Shown: positions 8,625-18,600 of the stretch, one piece after another
Layout: each line of letters opens with the position of its first letter
Position numbering within the stretch: the first letter of the stretch is position 1
Assembly (NCBI GenBank): GCA_963789495.1
Contig: CAWBLP010000010.1
Location: 372,001-436,000 of the forward strand
Length of the DNA: 64,000 nt
Origin: CAWBLP01 sp963789495
Lineage (GTDB): Bacteria > Pseudomonadota > Alphaproteobacteria > Acetobacterales > Acetobacteraceae
Reading direction: 5' to 3'
Position numbers and translations under genes: made by a program
Notes under the pieces: model-generated
The model's input: only the letters and a program-made list of their open reading frames with translations
Databases searched by the model: none
What the model was told of the DNA's origin: nothing

Positions 8625-8850
8625 TGGAGACCGTCACCGTCATTACGACCTGGCCCGTGGCAGCGGCCCTCTCGAATGCGTCATGCAGCGCGGCGAAGAT
8701 CGCCTCGGCGTCGCCCAACAGGTAGGTGCTCATAAGTCCCGGTTGTATCGCCAGCCCATGAGAACGCAGCGCCTGCTGCACTGCCTCGATTGCCGGCGAC
8801 AGATGCTCCTGGCGCAGCGGGTAAATCGCAACCTGCGCGCTCGCGGTCAT
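8602..8850 (-). CDS. YkoF/MTH1187-like thiamine-binding protein
   Basis: 82 aa single-domain protein. The pattern YPLRQEHLSPAIEAVQQALR, the GLMSTYLLGD turn and the C-terminal VVMTVTVSNACP are characteristic of the YkoF / MTH1187 (DUF77) family. These small ferredoxin-like-fold proteins bind thiamine or hydroxymethylpyrimidine. ATG at 8850 is preceded by GGAGGAGCCC. It overlaps the following methyltransferase gene by 23 bp. No thiamine transporter or biosynthesis gene is visible beside it. Confidence 0.75.
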   Translation of the reverse strand: MTASAQVAIYPLRQEHLSPAIEAVQQALRSHGLAIQPGLMSTYLLGDAEAIFAALHDAFERAAATGQVVMTVTVSNACPVPD

Positions 8851-9196
8851 GGCGAGGGCTCCTCCTTGATGAGATCAATTGGCACCACTGCCTCGCAACA
8901 CCTTCCCCACTACCGCCAGCAAATGCTCCCCAACGCGTCGTGGTCGGGGCCGGCAGAGCAGAGGAACTTCGATGGTGGCATGCCACGACGCGCTGGACCA
9001 GGACGACGTGTTCGCCCGCCGCCACGCGATATCCGCCACGACGGGCCGGCATCGTCCACTTGGTGAACGCATATGGGCGCCGTCGCCTGGCATGACGAAT
9101 GGGGTGCGGCCCTGACGCGGCCGGTCGACATCTGAGACATCGCAGCACACCAGGCCGACAGCCTGCGCGCACCCGACGCGTTCAACGCGCCCGTGC
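8851..9196. other. 346-bp stretch without a convincing gene
   Basis: Short open frames exist on both strands but none has a recognisable domain, a good ribosome site or an expected amino-acid composition. A minus-strand segment reading HLLAVVGKVLRGSGAN near 8880-8950 looks protein-like and could be the tail of a decayed gene. It cannot be identified. Confidence 0.3.
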
Positions 9197-10006
9197 TCAA
9201 GCGCCGCCGGATTGGTCCGCTATCTCCAGCACCATGCCGTCATGTCCCGGCTCCGCACCTGCCGGCAGGTTCGCGCACAGCCAGGCCCAGTCCATGTCGG
9301 TGCCCATATGCGTCAGCACGGTGCGACGCGCGCCGATGCGGCGGGCCCAGGCGAGCACCTGCGGCAGGTCGGCATGCGTCATATGCGGACCCTGACGCAG
9401 GAAACAGCCCACGACCCAGGTATCGACCCCCTGCAACGCCGCCAGCGCGACGTCGTCCAGCGCGAGCACGTCGGTAGAATAACCGAAATTTCCAATGCGC
9501 AGGCCGAGACTCTCGGATCGCCCGTGGTCCTGCAGAAACAGCCGCACGCTCATGTCCGCAGCCCGGATCGTGTCGCCCGGGGCAATCGGCTGCGGCACCA
9601 GCACGGGCCGATAGAACCCCGGCGGCTGCCAGGGCTTGAACGCATAGCCGAAGCGGCGCGTCAGTTCGGCCAGGGTCTGCGCCGTGCCGAACGCCCGCAA
9701 CGGACGATCGACAATTCGATTCAGCACCCGCACATCGTCCAGGCCGGTGATGTGGTCGGCATGAGCGTGGGTGAACAGCACATCATCGACGCGCGCGATC
9801 CGACAGGTCAGCAACTGCGTGCGCAGGTCCGGCGCCGTGTCCACCAGCAGCCGCGTACCGAACGCGCTTTCCACCACGATGCTGCTGCGGGTGCGCAGGT
9901 TGCGCGGCTCCCGCGGATCGCACACGCCCCAATCGCCCGCGCCATCGGGACCACCGATCAGCGGCACGCCCGCGGAGCCGCCAGTGCCGAGCAGAGTGAC
10001 CCGCAT
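9197..10006 (-). CDS. metallo-beta-lactamase-fold hydrolase (PhnP-like)
   Basis: 269 aa. It begins MRVTLLGTGGSAGVP, the typical beta-strand start of PhnP/RNase Z-like hydrolases, and carries the zinc motif THAHADHITGLDD. Further metal ligands are likely in LQDHGRS and the C-terminal VLTHMGTDMD. PhnP relatives are phosphodiesterases acting on cyclic phosphate or nucleotide substrates. The gene lies 4 bp downstream of the TatD gene. The order holB-metG-tatD-MBL on one strand is a conserved alphaproteobacterial housekeeping cluster. Confidence 0.85.
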   Translation of the reverse strand: MRVTLLGTGGSAGVPLIGGPDGAGDWGVCDPREPRNLRTRSSIVVESAFGTRLLVDTAPDLRTQLLTCRIARVDDVLFTHAHADHITGLDDVRVLNRIVDRPLRAFGTAQTLAELTRRFGYAFKPWQPPGFYRPVLVPQPIAPGDTIRAADMSVRLFLQDHGRSESLGLRIGNFGYSTDVLALDDVALAALQGVDTWVVGCFLRQGPHMTHADLPQVLAWARRIGARRTVLTHMGTDMDWAWLCANLPAGAEPGHDGMVLEIADQSGGA

Positions 10007-10010
10007 GCGG

Positions 10011-10784
10011 TCAGGCGGCCTTGCGGAACAGGCGGCGGAAATTCGCCGTGGTCAGCTCGGCCAGCGCCGCCGGCTCCAGGTCGCGAACACCAGCCAGCAC
10101 CTTCGCGGTATGCGCGACCCAAGCGGGTTCGTTGCGCTTGCCGCGGAATGGCACCGGCGCGAGATACGGTGCGTCGGTCTCCACCAGCAGGCGGTCCGCC
10201 GGAACGTCACGCGCGATATCGCGCAATTCGCTGGACTTCGGAAAGGTCAGGATGCCGGAGAAGCTGACGAAGCCGCCCATCGCGATTCCGGCCTCGGCCA
10301 GGCCCCGGCCAGAGCTGAAGCAGTGCAGCAGGAAAGCGAACGCACCGCCAGTATCACGCTCCTCCTGCAGGATGGCGATGACATCATCGTCGGCGTCACG
10401 GGCATGGATGGCCAGCGGCACGTCGGCCAATCGTGCGGCGCGGATATGGGCACGGAAGTTGGCCTGCTGCACGTCGCGCGGGGCGCGATCATAGAAATAA
10501 TCCAACCCGGATTCGCCGATGCCGATCACCCGCGGATGGCTGGTCAGCTCGGCCAAAGTCTCCGGCGTGGGGATCGGGGCCTCGGCGGCGTGGTGCGGAT
10601 GCACGCCGACCGTACACCAGACATGCGGCTGCGCCGCGGCGAGTAGCGGCAGGCTGCATGACTGCTCCAGCGTGGTGCCGATGGTGACGACCTCCCCCAC
10701 CCCGGCCGCCTGCGCACGTGCCAGCACGCCGGGCAGTTCGGCGGGGGTGAAGTAATCCAGATGGCAGTGGGAATCGATCAGCAT
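10011..10784 (-). CDS. TatD family metal-dependent hydrolase
   Basis: 257 aa TIM-barrel amidohydrolase. The metal ligands are visible as DSHCHLDYF (residues 4-9), IGESGLDYFYD, LAIHARDADDD, LLHCFSSG and LVETDAPYLAPVP. TatD proteins are 3'-5' exonucleases/DNases involved in DNA and D-aminoacyl-tRNA quality control. Length is normal and no lesion is seen, in contrast to the upstream metG. It is located between metG and the phnP-like gene on the same strand, with 4 bp to the latter. Confidence 0.9.
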   Translation of the reverse strand: MLIDSHCHLDYFTPAELPGVLARAQAAGVGEVVTIGTTLEQSCSLPLLAAAQPHVWCTVGVHPHHAAEAPIPTPETLAELTSHPRVIGIGESGLDYFYDRAPRDVQQANFRAHIRAARLADVPLAIHARDADDDVIAILQEERDTGGAFAFLLHCFSSGRGLAEAGIAMGGFVSFSGILTFPKSSELRDIARDVPADRLLVETDAPYLAPVPFRGKRNEPAWVAHTAKVLAGVRDLEPAALAELTTANFRRLFRKAA

Positions 10785-10939
10785 GGGGGCGTGCGTGCCG
10801 GGAGGGGCAGGCGTTGCGGATGTTCCCCCGCCCTCTGCGGGATCGGGTTAGGGCGGTCCGTGTGAATGCGCCCGCTCTGCATCCCTCGTCCGCTTCGCGG
10901 CCCAGGCCCACGAGAGGAGGAGGAGTTTGCGCGGGGCGG

Positions 10940-12477
10940 CTACTCACTCTCGACATACCGCGGGAACACGCCCTGCGGGGGCGGCAGGCTGGTGCCGTCC
11001 GGCAGCGGCGTGGCGAGGCCTGCCAGGGTTCGCGATCCTGCCGGGACACCCAGCTGGTCCAGCATCTTCGCCATGCTCGTCGGCATGAACGGCTGCAGCA
11101 CCGTCGCCACAACGCGCAGCACATCGGCCAGCACACGCAGCACATCGGCCATCCGCGCCGGGTCGGTCTTGCGCAGCGCCCAGGGCGCCTGGCGGTCGAT
11201 GTAGCCATTGGCGGCGCGGATCACCTTCCACACTTCCTCCAGCGCCTCGTGGAAGGTCTGGCGGTCCATGTGGCACGCGCAACAGCTCCGGCAGCGCGTT
11301 CGGCGCCGCCAGCAGGCGGCATCATCCTCGGTGCCCGACGCCGCTGCCCGGCAGCCTGCCGTCGCAGTTGCGCGCGATCAGCGACAGCGAGCGCTGCGCC
11401 AGATTGCCCAGGTCGTTCGCCAGCTCGACATTGGTCCGGCTGATGATCGCCTGCGTGGCTCAGCGAGCCGTCGGCGCCGAACGCCTTCTCCCGCATCAGG
11501 AAGTAGCGGATCGGGTCCAGCCCGAAGGTCCGCACCAGTGGCCCGCGGCTCGATCACGTTGCCGAGCGACTTGCTCATCTTCTCGCCGTCCACCACCCAC
11601 CAGCCGTTGGAGGTGACCCGCTTCGGCGGTGCGATCCCGGCCGACATCAGGAACGCCGGCCAGTACACGGCGTGGAAACGGATGATGTCCTTGCCGACGA
11701 AATGCGCATCGGCCGGCCAGAAGTCCCAGCGCGCGTCATTCTCGTCCGGGAAGCCGCAGGCGGTGATGTAGTTGGTCAGCGCATCCAGCCAGACATACAT
11801 CACATGACCAGGCGCGTCCGGCACCGGAATGCCCCAGTTGAACGTGGTGCGGCTGACCGACAGGTCCAGCAGCCCGCCGCGCACGAAACTCATGACTTCG
11901 TTGCGGCGTGAGGTCGGGCGCGATAAACTCCGGATGTTCCTCGTAGAATTTCAGCAGCCGGTCCTGCCAGGCCGACAGCCGGAAGAAATAGGACGGCTCC
12001 CTCACCCACTCCACCGGCGCGCCGGAAGGCGCAACCTTGCTGCCGTCCGGACGGGTGGTCAGTTCGCTTTCGTCGTAGAACGCTTCGTCGCGAACCGCGT
12101 ACCAGCCTTCGTAGTGCCCGAGGTAGATGTCGCCCGACGCCGCGATCCGCCGCCACAGCTCCTGGCAGGAGACCTTGTGCCGCTCCTCCGTGGTGCGGAT
12201 GAAATCGTCGTAGGAAATCCCCATGGCATCCGCCATGTCCCGGAAATCGGCGGAGATCTTGTCGGTGAATTGCCTGCGGCTCCACGCCGGCATCGGCCGC
12301 CGCCTTCTCCACCTTCTGGCCGTGCTCGTCGGTGCCGGTCAGGAAGAACACGTCGAATCCGTCCAGCCGCTTCCAGCGCGCCAGCACGTCGGCGGCGACC
12401 GAGGTATAGGCGTGGCCGATATGCGGCGCGCCGTTCACGTAATAGATCGGCGTGGTGAGGTAATACCGCCCGCTCAT
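10940..12477 (-). pseudogene. metG: methionine-tRNA ligase, frame interrupted many times
   Basis: Class I methionyl-tRNA synthetase. In order, the pieces are MSGRYYLTTPIYYVNGAPHI (HIGH-type catalytic region; ATG at 12477 overlapping the holB stop as ATGA), TGTDEHGQKVE, the zinc-less middle, WLDALTNYITACGFP, KMSKSLGNVIEP (KMSKS loop) and a C-terminal anticodon-binding helix bundle ending GVFPRYVESE. The reading frame changes near 12275, 11900, 11540, 11457, 11335, 11325 and 11270. Most changes are explained by one extra base (for example CAG-G-CAA near 12275). Between breaks the protein sequence is perfectly conserved in character and there are no nonsense substitutions. This is an essential, normally single-copy gene, so assembly or sequencing error is the likeliest cause. 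Genuine decay is the alternative. Confidence 0.8.
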
Positions 12478-13495
12478 GACCTGTTCCCGCTGAGCAGCCC
12501 CAGGCCCTGGACCAGCGCCGCGCGCTTGTCCAGGGCGAAGCGCTCGGTTTCGTCCTGCAACCGGGTCAGCCCGTGCCACACCTCGCCCCAGGCATCAAGC
12601 GGACGCAGCGCGACCAGCCGTTGCCTGCTCCGGCTCGCCGCGCCCGCGCGCGGTGTCGCGCACCGCCGCGGCCAGACCGGCGCGCAGCAGGTCCATGAAG
12701 GTGGAGAACCCGGTGTCGCTGCGGCCCAGCGCGTCGGCAATCTCGTACGGCCGGTTCGGCGGCAGGTTCGGCAAATCCGCCAACACCTTGTCGACCAATC
12801 CTGCGATCGCGATGCCCTCCTCCTCCATCAGCAGCAAGGCCCGCCCCGGCGAACCCTCCGCCAGGGTCACCAGCCGCCCGCGCTCCGTCCTCCGGCGTGT
12901 CCGGCAGGTAGCTCGTCCAGCAGCGTGCTCATGCTGGCATCGTCCAGCGGCGTACAGGCGCAGGCGGCGGCAGCGGCTGCGGATGGTCGGCAGCAGCCGA
13001 CCGGGCGCGGCGCAGACCAGCAGCAGCACCGCGCGCGGCGGCGGCTCCTCCAGCACCTTCAGCAGCGCATTGGCGGAGGCGAGGTTCATGTCCTCCGCGC
13101 CGTCGACGATGGCAACGCGCCAGCCACCCTCGGCCGGGGTCAGCGCCATGAACCCGTTGATCTTGCGGACATCGTCCACCGCGATCTGGGTGCGCATGCG
13201 CTTGCGCTTGGGGTCGTATGCGCGCTCGATGGTCAGCAGGTCGGCGTGCGACGCCGGCCGCGACGCGGCGGAACACCGGATGCGACGGGTCGAGCGCCAG
13301 GCTGTCTTCCACCGGCGGGCCAGCCAGCAGGCGGCGGGCGAAGCGGTACGCCAGCGTGGCCTTGCCAACGCCTTCCGGGCCGGTGATCAACCAGGCGTGG
13401 TGCATGCGCGCCCCGCGCAGCGCGTCGAGCAGCGTCGCCTCGGCGGCCTCGTGGCCAAGCAGCAGCGGATTGGTGCGGGGCGATGGGGCGGTCAT
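12474..13495 (-). pseudogene. holB: DNA polymerase III delta' subunit, frame interrupted
   Basis: Clamp-loader subunit. It starts MTAPSPRTNPLLLGHE at 13495, followed by the Walker-A segment ITGPEGVGKATLAYRFA. Further on are ERAYDPKRKRMRTQIAVDDVR, VAIVDGAEDMNLASANALLKVLEEPP and the sensor-like IRSRCRRLRLY, then LAEGSPGRAL. Frame changes occur near 13256, 12955, 12912, 12895 and 12625. The one near 12625 is again an extra G in CAG-G-CAA. All parts of the roughly 340-residue protein are present, so the interruption pattern matches that of metG and is probably a sequence-quality artefact. The stop overlaps the metG start (ATGA). Confidence 0.75.
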
Positions 13496-13565
13496 GGGCT
13501 GGAGTATAGCGCAAGGCAGGGCGTGAGGCTGCCGGCCGGGTGTCGGGCGGGCGGATGGCACGCGC

Positions 13566-14789
13566 ATGTCACAGAAATGGGAACCGCGGATGGCTGAACC
13601 GGCCCCCCGACCGCCTGAGGCCCCTGGCCTGCGGCGAGTCCTCACACTCTGGCCGCTGGTGCTGTACGGACTCGGCGTGATCGTCGGCGCCGGCATCTAC
13701 GTCGCCACCGGCGCGGTGATCCACCGGGCCGGCGACGCGGCACCGCTCGCCTTCCTGCTGGCCGGAATCGCGGCGGGGCTGACCGGGCTGTGCTACGCGG
13801 AGCTGGCGGGACGCTACCCGGAGGCGTCCGGCAGCGTGGCGTATGTCGGGCGCGGCTTTGGCTCGCAACGCCTGGCGCAACTGACCGGCGCCGCGCTCGC
13901 GCTGGCCGTCGTGGTGTCCGCCGCCTCGATTGCGCGCGGGGCAGTGCATTATCTGCAGGTGCTGCTGCCGGTTTCGACGGCACTGCTCACTGTGACCTTG
14001 ATCGGCGGATTCACCGGCATCGCTCTGCTTGGCGTGCGCCAGAGCGTGGGGCTCGCCGCGGCGATGAGCGTGGTCGAGATCGCCGGCTTGCTGGTCGCCA
14101 TCGCCGCCGGCCTGCTGGCAGCGCCCGACTACCAACTAGGAACGGTCGTGCCGGTCAGCCTGATCGGATGGCAGAACACCGTCTCCGGCGCGTTCATCGC
14201 GTTCTTCGCCTTCCTCGGCTTCGAGACGCTGGCCAATCTGGCGGAGGAGGTGAAGGACCCGAACCGCACCCTGCCGCGCGGCATCATCGGCGCCATCGCG
14301 GCGAGCGTGCTGCTGTATGTCGGCGTCACGACGGCGACGGTGCTGGCCGATCGTGGGGGCGACAACCCGCTGCTGGGGCTGTTCGAAGGCCGCAGCGCCA
14401 CCGGGTTCGCCGTGGTTGCCACCATCGCGGTGGCAAATGGCGTGCTGGTGCAGATCGTGATGCTCGCCAGGCTGTTCTACGGAATGGCCCGCAACCGGCA
14501 GGTCCCGGCCTGGCTGGGTCGGGTCAGCGCAGGCACCGACATCCCGGTGCCTGCCACTCTGGCTGCCGGGGGTCTGATCCTGGTGGTGGCGCTGGCCGTG
14601 CCGTTCGAGCCCTTGCTGGTGGTGACCAACGGGCTGACGCTGTGCGTGTTCGTGCTGGTGGACCTGGCCCTGTGGCGTTTGCATCGTGCCGGTCTGCCGC
14701 CGCGGGGCGGGTTCATGGCGCCGCGCATTATCCCGCCGCTCGCAGCCCTGCTGGCGGTGCTGCTGATCGGCGCGGAGCTGTTGCTGTAG
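13566..14789 (+). CDS. APC family amino acid permease
   Basis: 407 aa inner-membrane transporter with about 11-12 hydrophobic helices. The first is LWPLVLYGLGVIVGAGIYVATG, carrying the GVIVGAGIY signature of the APC superfamily. The family motif GFETLANLAEEVKDPNRTLP follows the sixth helix. The transporter exchanges or imports amino acids or amines; specificity is not readable. ATG at 13566 is used; a second ATG nine codons in (MAEPAPR) is also possible. It is divergent from holB, with 70 bp between starts. Confidence 0.87.
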   Translation: MSQKWEPRMAEPAPRPPEAPGLRRVLTLWPLVLYGLGVIVGAGIYVATGAVIHRAGDAAPLAFLLAGIAAGLTGLCYAELAGRYPEASGSVAYVGRGFGSQRLAQLTGAALALAVVVSAASIARGAVHYLQVLLPVSTALLTVTLIGGFTGIALLGVRQSVGLAAAMSVVEIAGLLVAIAAGLLAAPDYQLGTVVPVSLIGWQNTVSGAFIAFFAFLGFETLANLAEEVKDPNRTLPRGIIGAIAASVLLYVGVTTATVLADRGGDNPLLGLFEGRSATGFAVVATIAVANGVLVQIVMLARLFYGMARNRQVPAWLGRVSAGTDIPVPATLAAGGLILVVALAVPFEPLLVVTNGLTLCVFVLVDLALWRLHRAGLPPRGGFMAPRIIPPLAALLAVLLIGAELLL

Positions 14790-14837
14790 CGGCTGGCGCG
14801 CAGGAAAGCATTGGGTCAACGCCCCTGCATTTGCCGC

Positions 14838-15614
14838 CTAGCGCGGCAGCCGCCCGGTGCAGACGAAATGCGGGTTGTCCCAACCGGGCTTGGCATAGCC
14901 GAGCGGCGCGCCATCCAAGGTCCGCACGGTGCCCCCGGCCGCCTCCAGCACCGCCTGCGGCGCGCCGGTGTCCCATTCCATGGTCCGGCCGAAACGCGGG
15001 TAGAGATCGGCGATCCCCTCCGCGACGCGGCAGAATTTCAGGCTCGATCCGAAATTAAGCGTCCGTGCCACGCGGCGCCCCGCCAGATAGGCATTGAGCT
15101 GCTCCACATCGCCGTGACGCCGGCTGGCCACGACGGTCAGCCCTTCGGCCGGCGGCAGCCGCGCTTCGATCGGCACCTGACCCGCCTCTGTCCGCTTCCA
15201 GGCGCCCTGGCCGACGATGCCGCCGAACAGCTCACCCATTGCGGGCACGCCCACCACGCCCAGCACCACCCGGCCATTCCGGACCAGCCCGATATTCACC
15301 GCGAACTCGTCACTGCCGGAGGCGAACTCCCGGGTACCGTCAAGCGGATCGACCAGCCAGAACTGCGGCGGCGGCGCGACAAAATCCCGGGTCGCCATTT
15401 CCTCCTCGGCAATCACCGGAATCCCCGGTGCGGCAGCCCGCAGGCCTGCGACGATGACCGCCTCCGATGCGCGGTCGGCCTCGGTGACCGGCGAGGCATC
15501 ATCCTTGTGCTCCACGGCAAAGCCGCGGGCCCGCACCTCCAGGATCACCGGGCCGGCGCGGGTGGCAAGTTCAGCCGCGAGAGCCAGCAGCGCCGTATCG
15601 TCCAGGCTGCTCAT
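14838..15614 (-). CDS. cysQ: 3'(2'),5'-bisphosphate nucleotidase CysQ
   Basis: 258 aa inositol-monophosphatase-fold enzyme. Metal-binding motifs are KDDASPVTEADR (residues about 38), AEEEM, WLVDPLDGTREF and the C-terminal TMEWDTGAPQAVLEAAGG, with GSSLKFCRVAEGIADLYPRF typical of CysQ. CysQ dephosphorylates 3'-phosphoadenosine 5'-phosphate, a by-product of sulfotransferase and sulfate-assimilation reactions. ATG at 15614 overlaps the stop of the long glycosyltransferase gene (ATGA), so the two are translationally coupled. A sulfotransferase gene exists elsewhere in the window (49.6 kb), but there is no direct link. Confidence 0.9.
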   Translation of the reverse strand: MSSLDDTALLALAAELATRAGPVILEVRARGFAVEHKDDASPVTEADRASEAVIVAGLRAAAPGIPVIAEEEMATRDFVAPPPQFWLVDPLDGTREFASGSDEFAVNIGLVRNGRVVLGVVGVPAMGELFGGIVGQGAWKRTEAGQVPIEARLPPAEGLTVVASRRHGDVEQLNAYLAGRRVARTLNFGSSLKFCRVAEGIADLYPRFGRTMEWDTGAPQAVLEAAGGTVRTLDGAPLGYAKPGWDNPHFVCTGRLPR

Positions 15615-18600
15615 GCTCGGCCGCCCTGGCGCCGACCCGACTTTGCCCGGGACTTTGTCCGCGGCGCCGATGACCCGGGTCGCGCGGCGGCGGCCTCAGA
15701 GACGACCAAGTTCTCCGGCCGGGCGGCGAACGCCAGGCCGTCATCCGCAGCCGCGACTGCGCCGGATCGATCTGCCGCCATCTGCTCGCTCCCTGCCTCG
15801 GCATCCCGCTCCGGTTCGGCCGGGTCCATCCGAGGCTCATCATTCAACGCGGTTGCCTCGAGCGGCGCATAAGTCGCCACCGGACGGGCCAGCAGCAGTT
15901 CGGCCATCTGGTACACCGAGGACGGCTCCAGGTAGCGCAGGCAGGCCAGGTTGCGCGGACAATCTTCGGCGCGGGCCAGGTAGCAGGGGCTGCAGGTCAT
16001 GTTCCGCCGCAATGCGACGGCACGCCGCCCCAGCGGCCCCCACTCCGCCGCGTCGACCACGCCGGAATGGATCCCGATCGTCGGCACGCCCACGGCCGCC
16101 GCGATATGCTTCGGCCCGCTGTCGTTGCCGATATACAACGCGCACCGCACCAGCATGCGCGGCAGGTCGGCCAGCTTCATCGCGCCCGCCACCGAGGCCA
16201 GACGCTCCGGCAGCAGCGCACGTTGCAGCAACAAATCAGCCACCTCGCGATCGTCCGGACCGCCGACCAGCAGCACGTTGACGCCACTGCGTTCCACCAG
16301 CAGATCGATCAAACCGGTGAAATACTCCGCCGGCCATTGCTTGGTGATATTTCCCGCACCGGGATGGATCGCGACCACCGGCCGCGTGAACAGTGCCTGT
16401 ACCGCGGGGGAAAGATCGTCCAGCGGAAACGGCAGCGGCGGTGTGGCGACAAGTTCGCGTGCGCCGGTGCTTGCGGTTGCCACCGCTTCCACCAGCGCCA
16501 GCAGATCGTCCACCACATGGCTGCGCTTGCGGTGCAGCGTCTTGTCGCCGTCCCATTCCAGCGCGATGTCAAGGAACGGAAACTGACCCATGTAGTCATA
16601 GCCGGCGAGGAACCGGGCGCCGGTGTGGCGCAGCACGTCGCGGGTCGACAGATGCTTGCGCAGGTCGATCGCCAGGTCGAAGCGGTATTCGGCGAGCTGT
16701 TCCTCCAGCGCTTCGAAATCGGCCTTGGTGAGGTCCTTCTCGCCGAGTTGCGAGCGCACGTGGAAGAACTCGAATTCGATGAAGGCGTCGATCGCCGGTT
16801 CCAGATAGGTGAAAGCGCGCGCCGCGCGTCCAGCCAGCACGGTGATACTGGCTTGCGGGAACAAGGATTTCAGCCGCCGGATCGCCGGCAGCGCGGTGAC
16901 GAAATCGCCGATATGATCCAGCTTCACCACCAGGATGCGCTGGATATCACGTCGTTCGAACAGCGGATGGCCGGAAAACACCGTCTGCACCGGCTCATCG
17001 TCGGGGCGATAGTCGTCGGAATGGCGTGACAGGCGGGGACTGAAATACGGATCGCCGGCGGCAAACACGGTCCGCCAGTGCGAATCGAAATTGGTCGTGT
17101 CGAACACGTCCTTCATCCGGTCGCGGCTGGCGAGCTCATGGTGGATCAGCGTCGCATGCGGCGTGAACACCGTCAGCTTGCCGGCCCGATGCGCGCGCAG
17201 GCAGAAATCCAGATCGTTGTTGATCACCGAATGCGCTTCATCGAAGCCACCCTGGGCTTCGAAGAAGTCACGCCGGACCAACATGCACGCCCCGGTCACC
17301 GCCATCACGTTGCGCTGCGTCAGCGCCAGGCCGAAATAACCGGGATCGTCCGCCGGCGCGAAGCGAAATGCGTGCCGCCCGATACCGGCGCCCAGGAACA
17401 TTCCGGCATGCTGCACCTTGCGATCCGGGTAGAGCAGTTGCGGACCGACGATCCCGACCTCCGGCCGCTGCGCATGCTCCAGCAGCACATCCAGCCAGTC
17501 GTCCTGCTCGATCTCGATATCGTCGTTGAGGAACAGCAGATAGTCGCTGTCGGTCGCCGCCACCGCACGGTTGTTGAAGCGTGACCAGTTGAACGCTTCG
17601 GGAATATCGACGATCTGGTCGGCGTTCTGCTGCAGCCAGACCTTCCAGCTGCCTTCGCTCTCTGGAATGTTGTCGATGCAGACGATCTCGAAATTGGCAT
17701 ACGCGGTCTTCTCCCGCAACGTGCGGATGCAGGTCTCGATATAGCCGTGCGCCGCACAGGTCGGGATGATGATGGAGACCTTGCCGCTGGCCGGCTGCGT
17801 GCGCTGCAGCCGGAAGGTCCCCGCCACGCAGCCGGGCTTCACCTCAGCCGGCGTTCCCCGCCGCTCCGCAGCCTGCGCCAAGGCCGCGCGACTGGTGGCC
17901 TCGTCGTCCAGCAGTTCCGGACCGCGCTGTGCCAGCAGCTTCGGTACGTGATGGATCGCGGTTGCCTGCTCGGTGCAACGCAGCACCACATCATGCTCGC
18001 CCTGTGCCAGCAGCAGCCGCGGTGTCACGTTGCAGCGTTGCAGCAGGTCCGCGCTGGCGACCCAGGGGCGGCCGATATAGTTGGTCGACAACAGCAGATC
18101 GGGTGAGAAATCCGGCTTGAAGAACGGTTCGCGCTGATTGCTGGCCGGACTGATTCGCGCTTCGTCGGCATACAGGAACTCGGCCTGGCGATGCAGCCCG
18201 CCGGCGAGGGCAAGTTCGGCGAGCGCGTCGCAGCCGAGCAGATCGCCCGGACATAATGCTCCGAACAGCGTGTTGCTGCCTGCATCCCCGACACAAGGCA
18301 GCGTATCGAAGCCGGGTTGGGTGGCGTCGAGCACCGTCACGCGCTCGCCGAGGTCCGCAGCGCAATCCGCCAGCAACAGCCGCACAGCGAAGGCAGCGTC
18401 CGGATCTTCCACCAGCACAGTCAGCTGCCAGGACCTGTACACTTGGTGGCGCAGCGCCTCCACTGTTGCGCGCAAACCATCGAGCGCGATCGTCGATCCC
18501 TGCCGCAGCAGCAGATGGAAGGCCGGACGATAGCCAAGATCGTCCAGCAACCCGCCCAGCATGCCCGATTCGACCTGGGTCATGCGCCGGCGAATGGTGG

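Noticed and set aside
10940..13495. metG and holB as true old pseudogenes.
   Set aside because: Protein sequence between indels is intact and there are no substitution stops, while the genes are essential. Sequence error is preferred, though it cannot be proven here.
14811..15872. Long plus-strand frames opposite cysQ and the glycosyltransferase, and similar long frames opposite the flavoproteins (6456-7769) and thiolase (1793-3265).
   Set aside because: They are antisense shadows in high-GC coding DNA, with no domain and arginine/histidine-rich composition.
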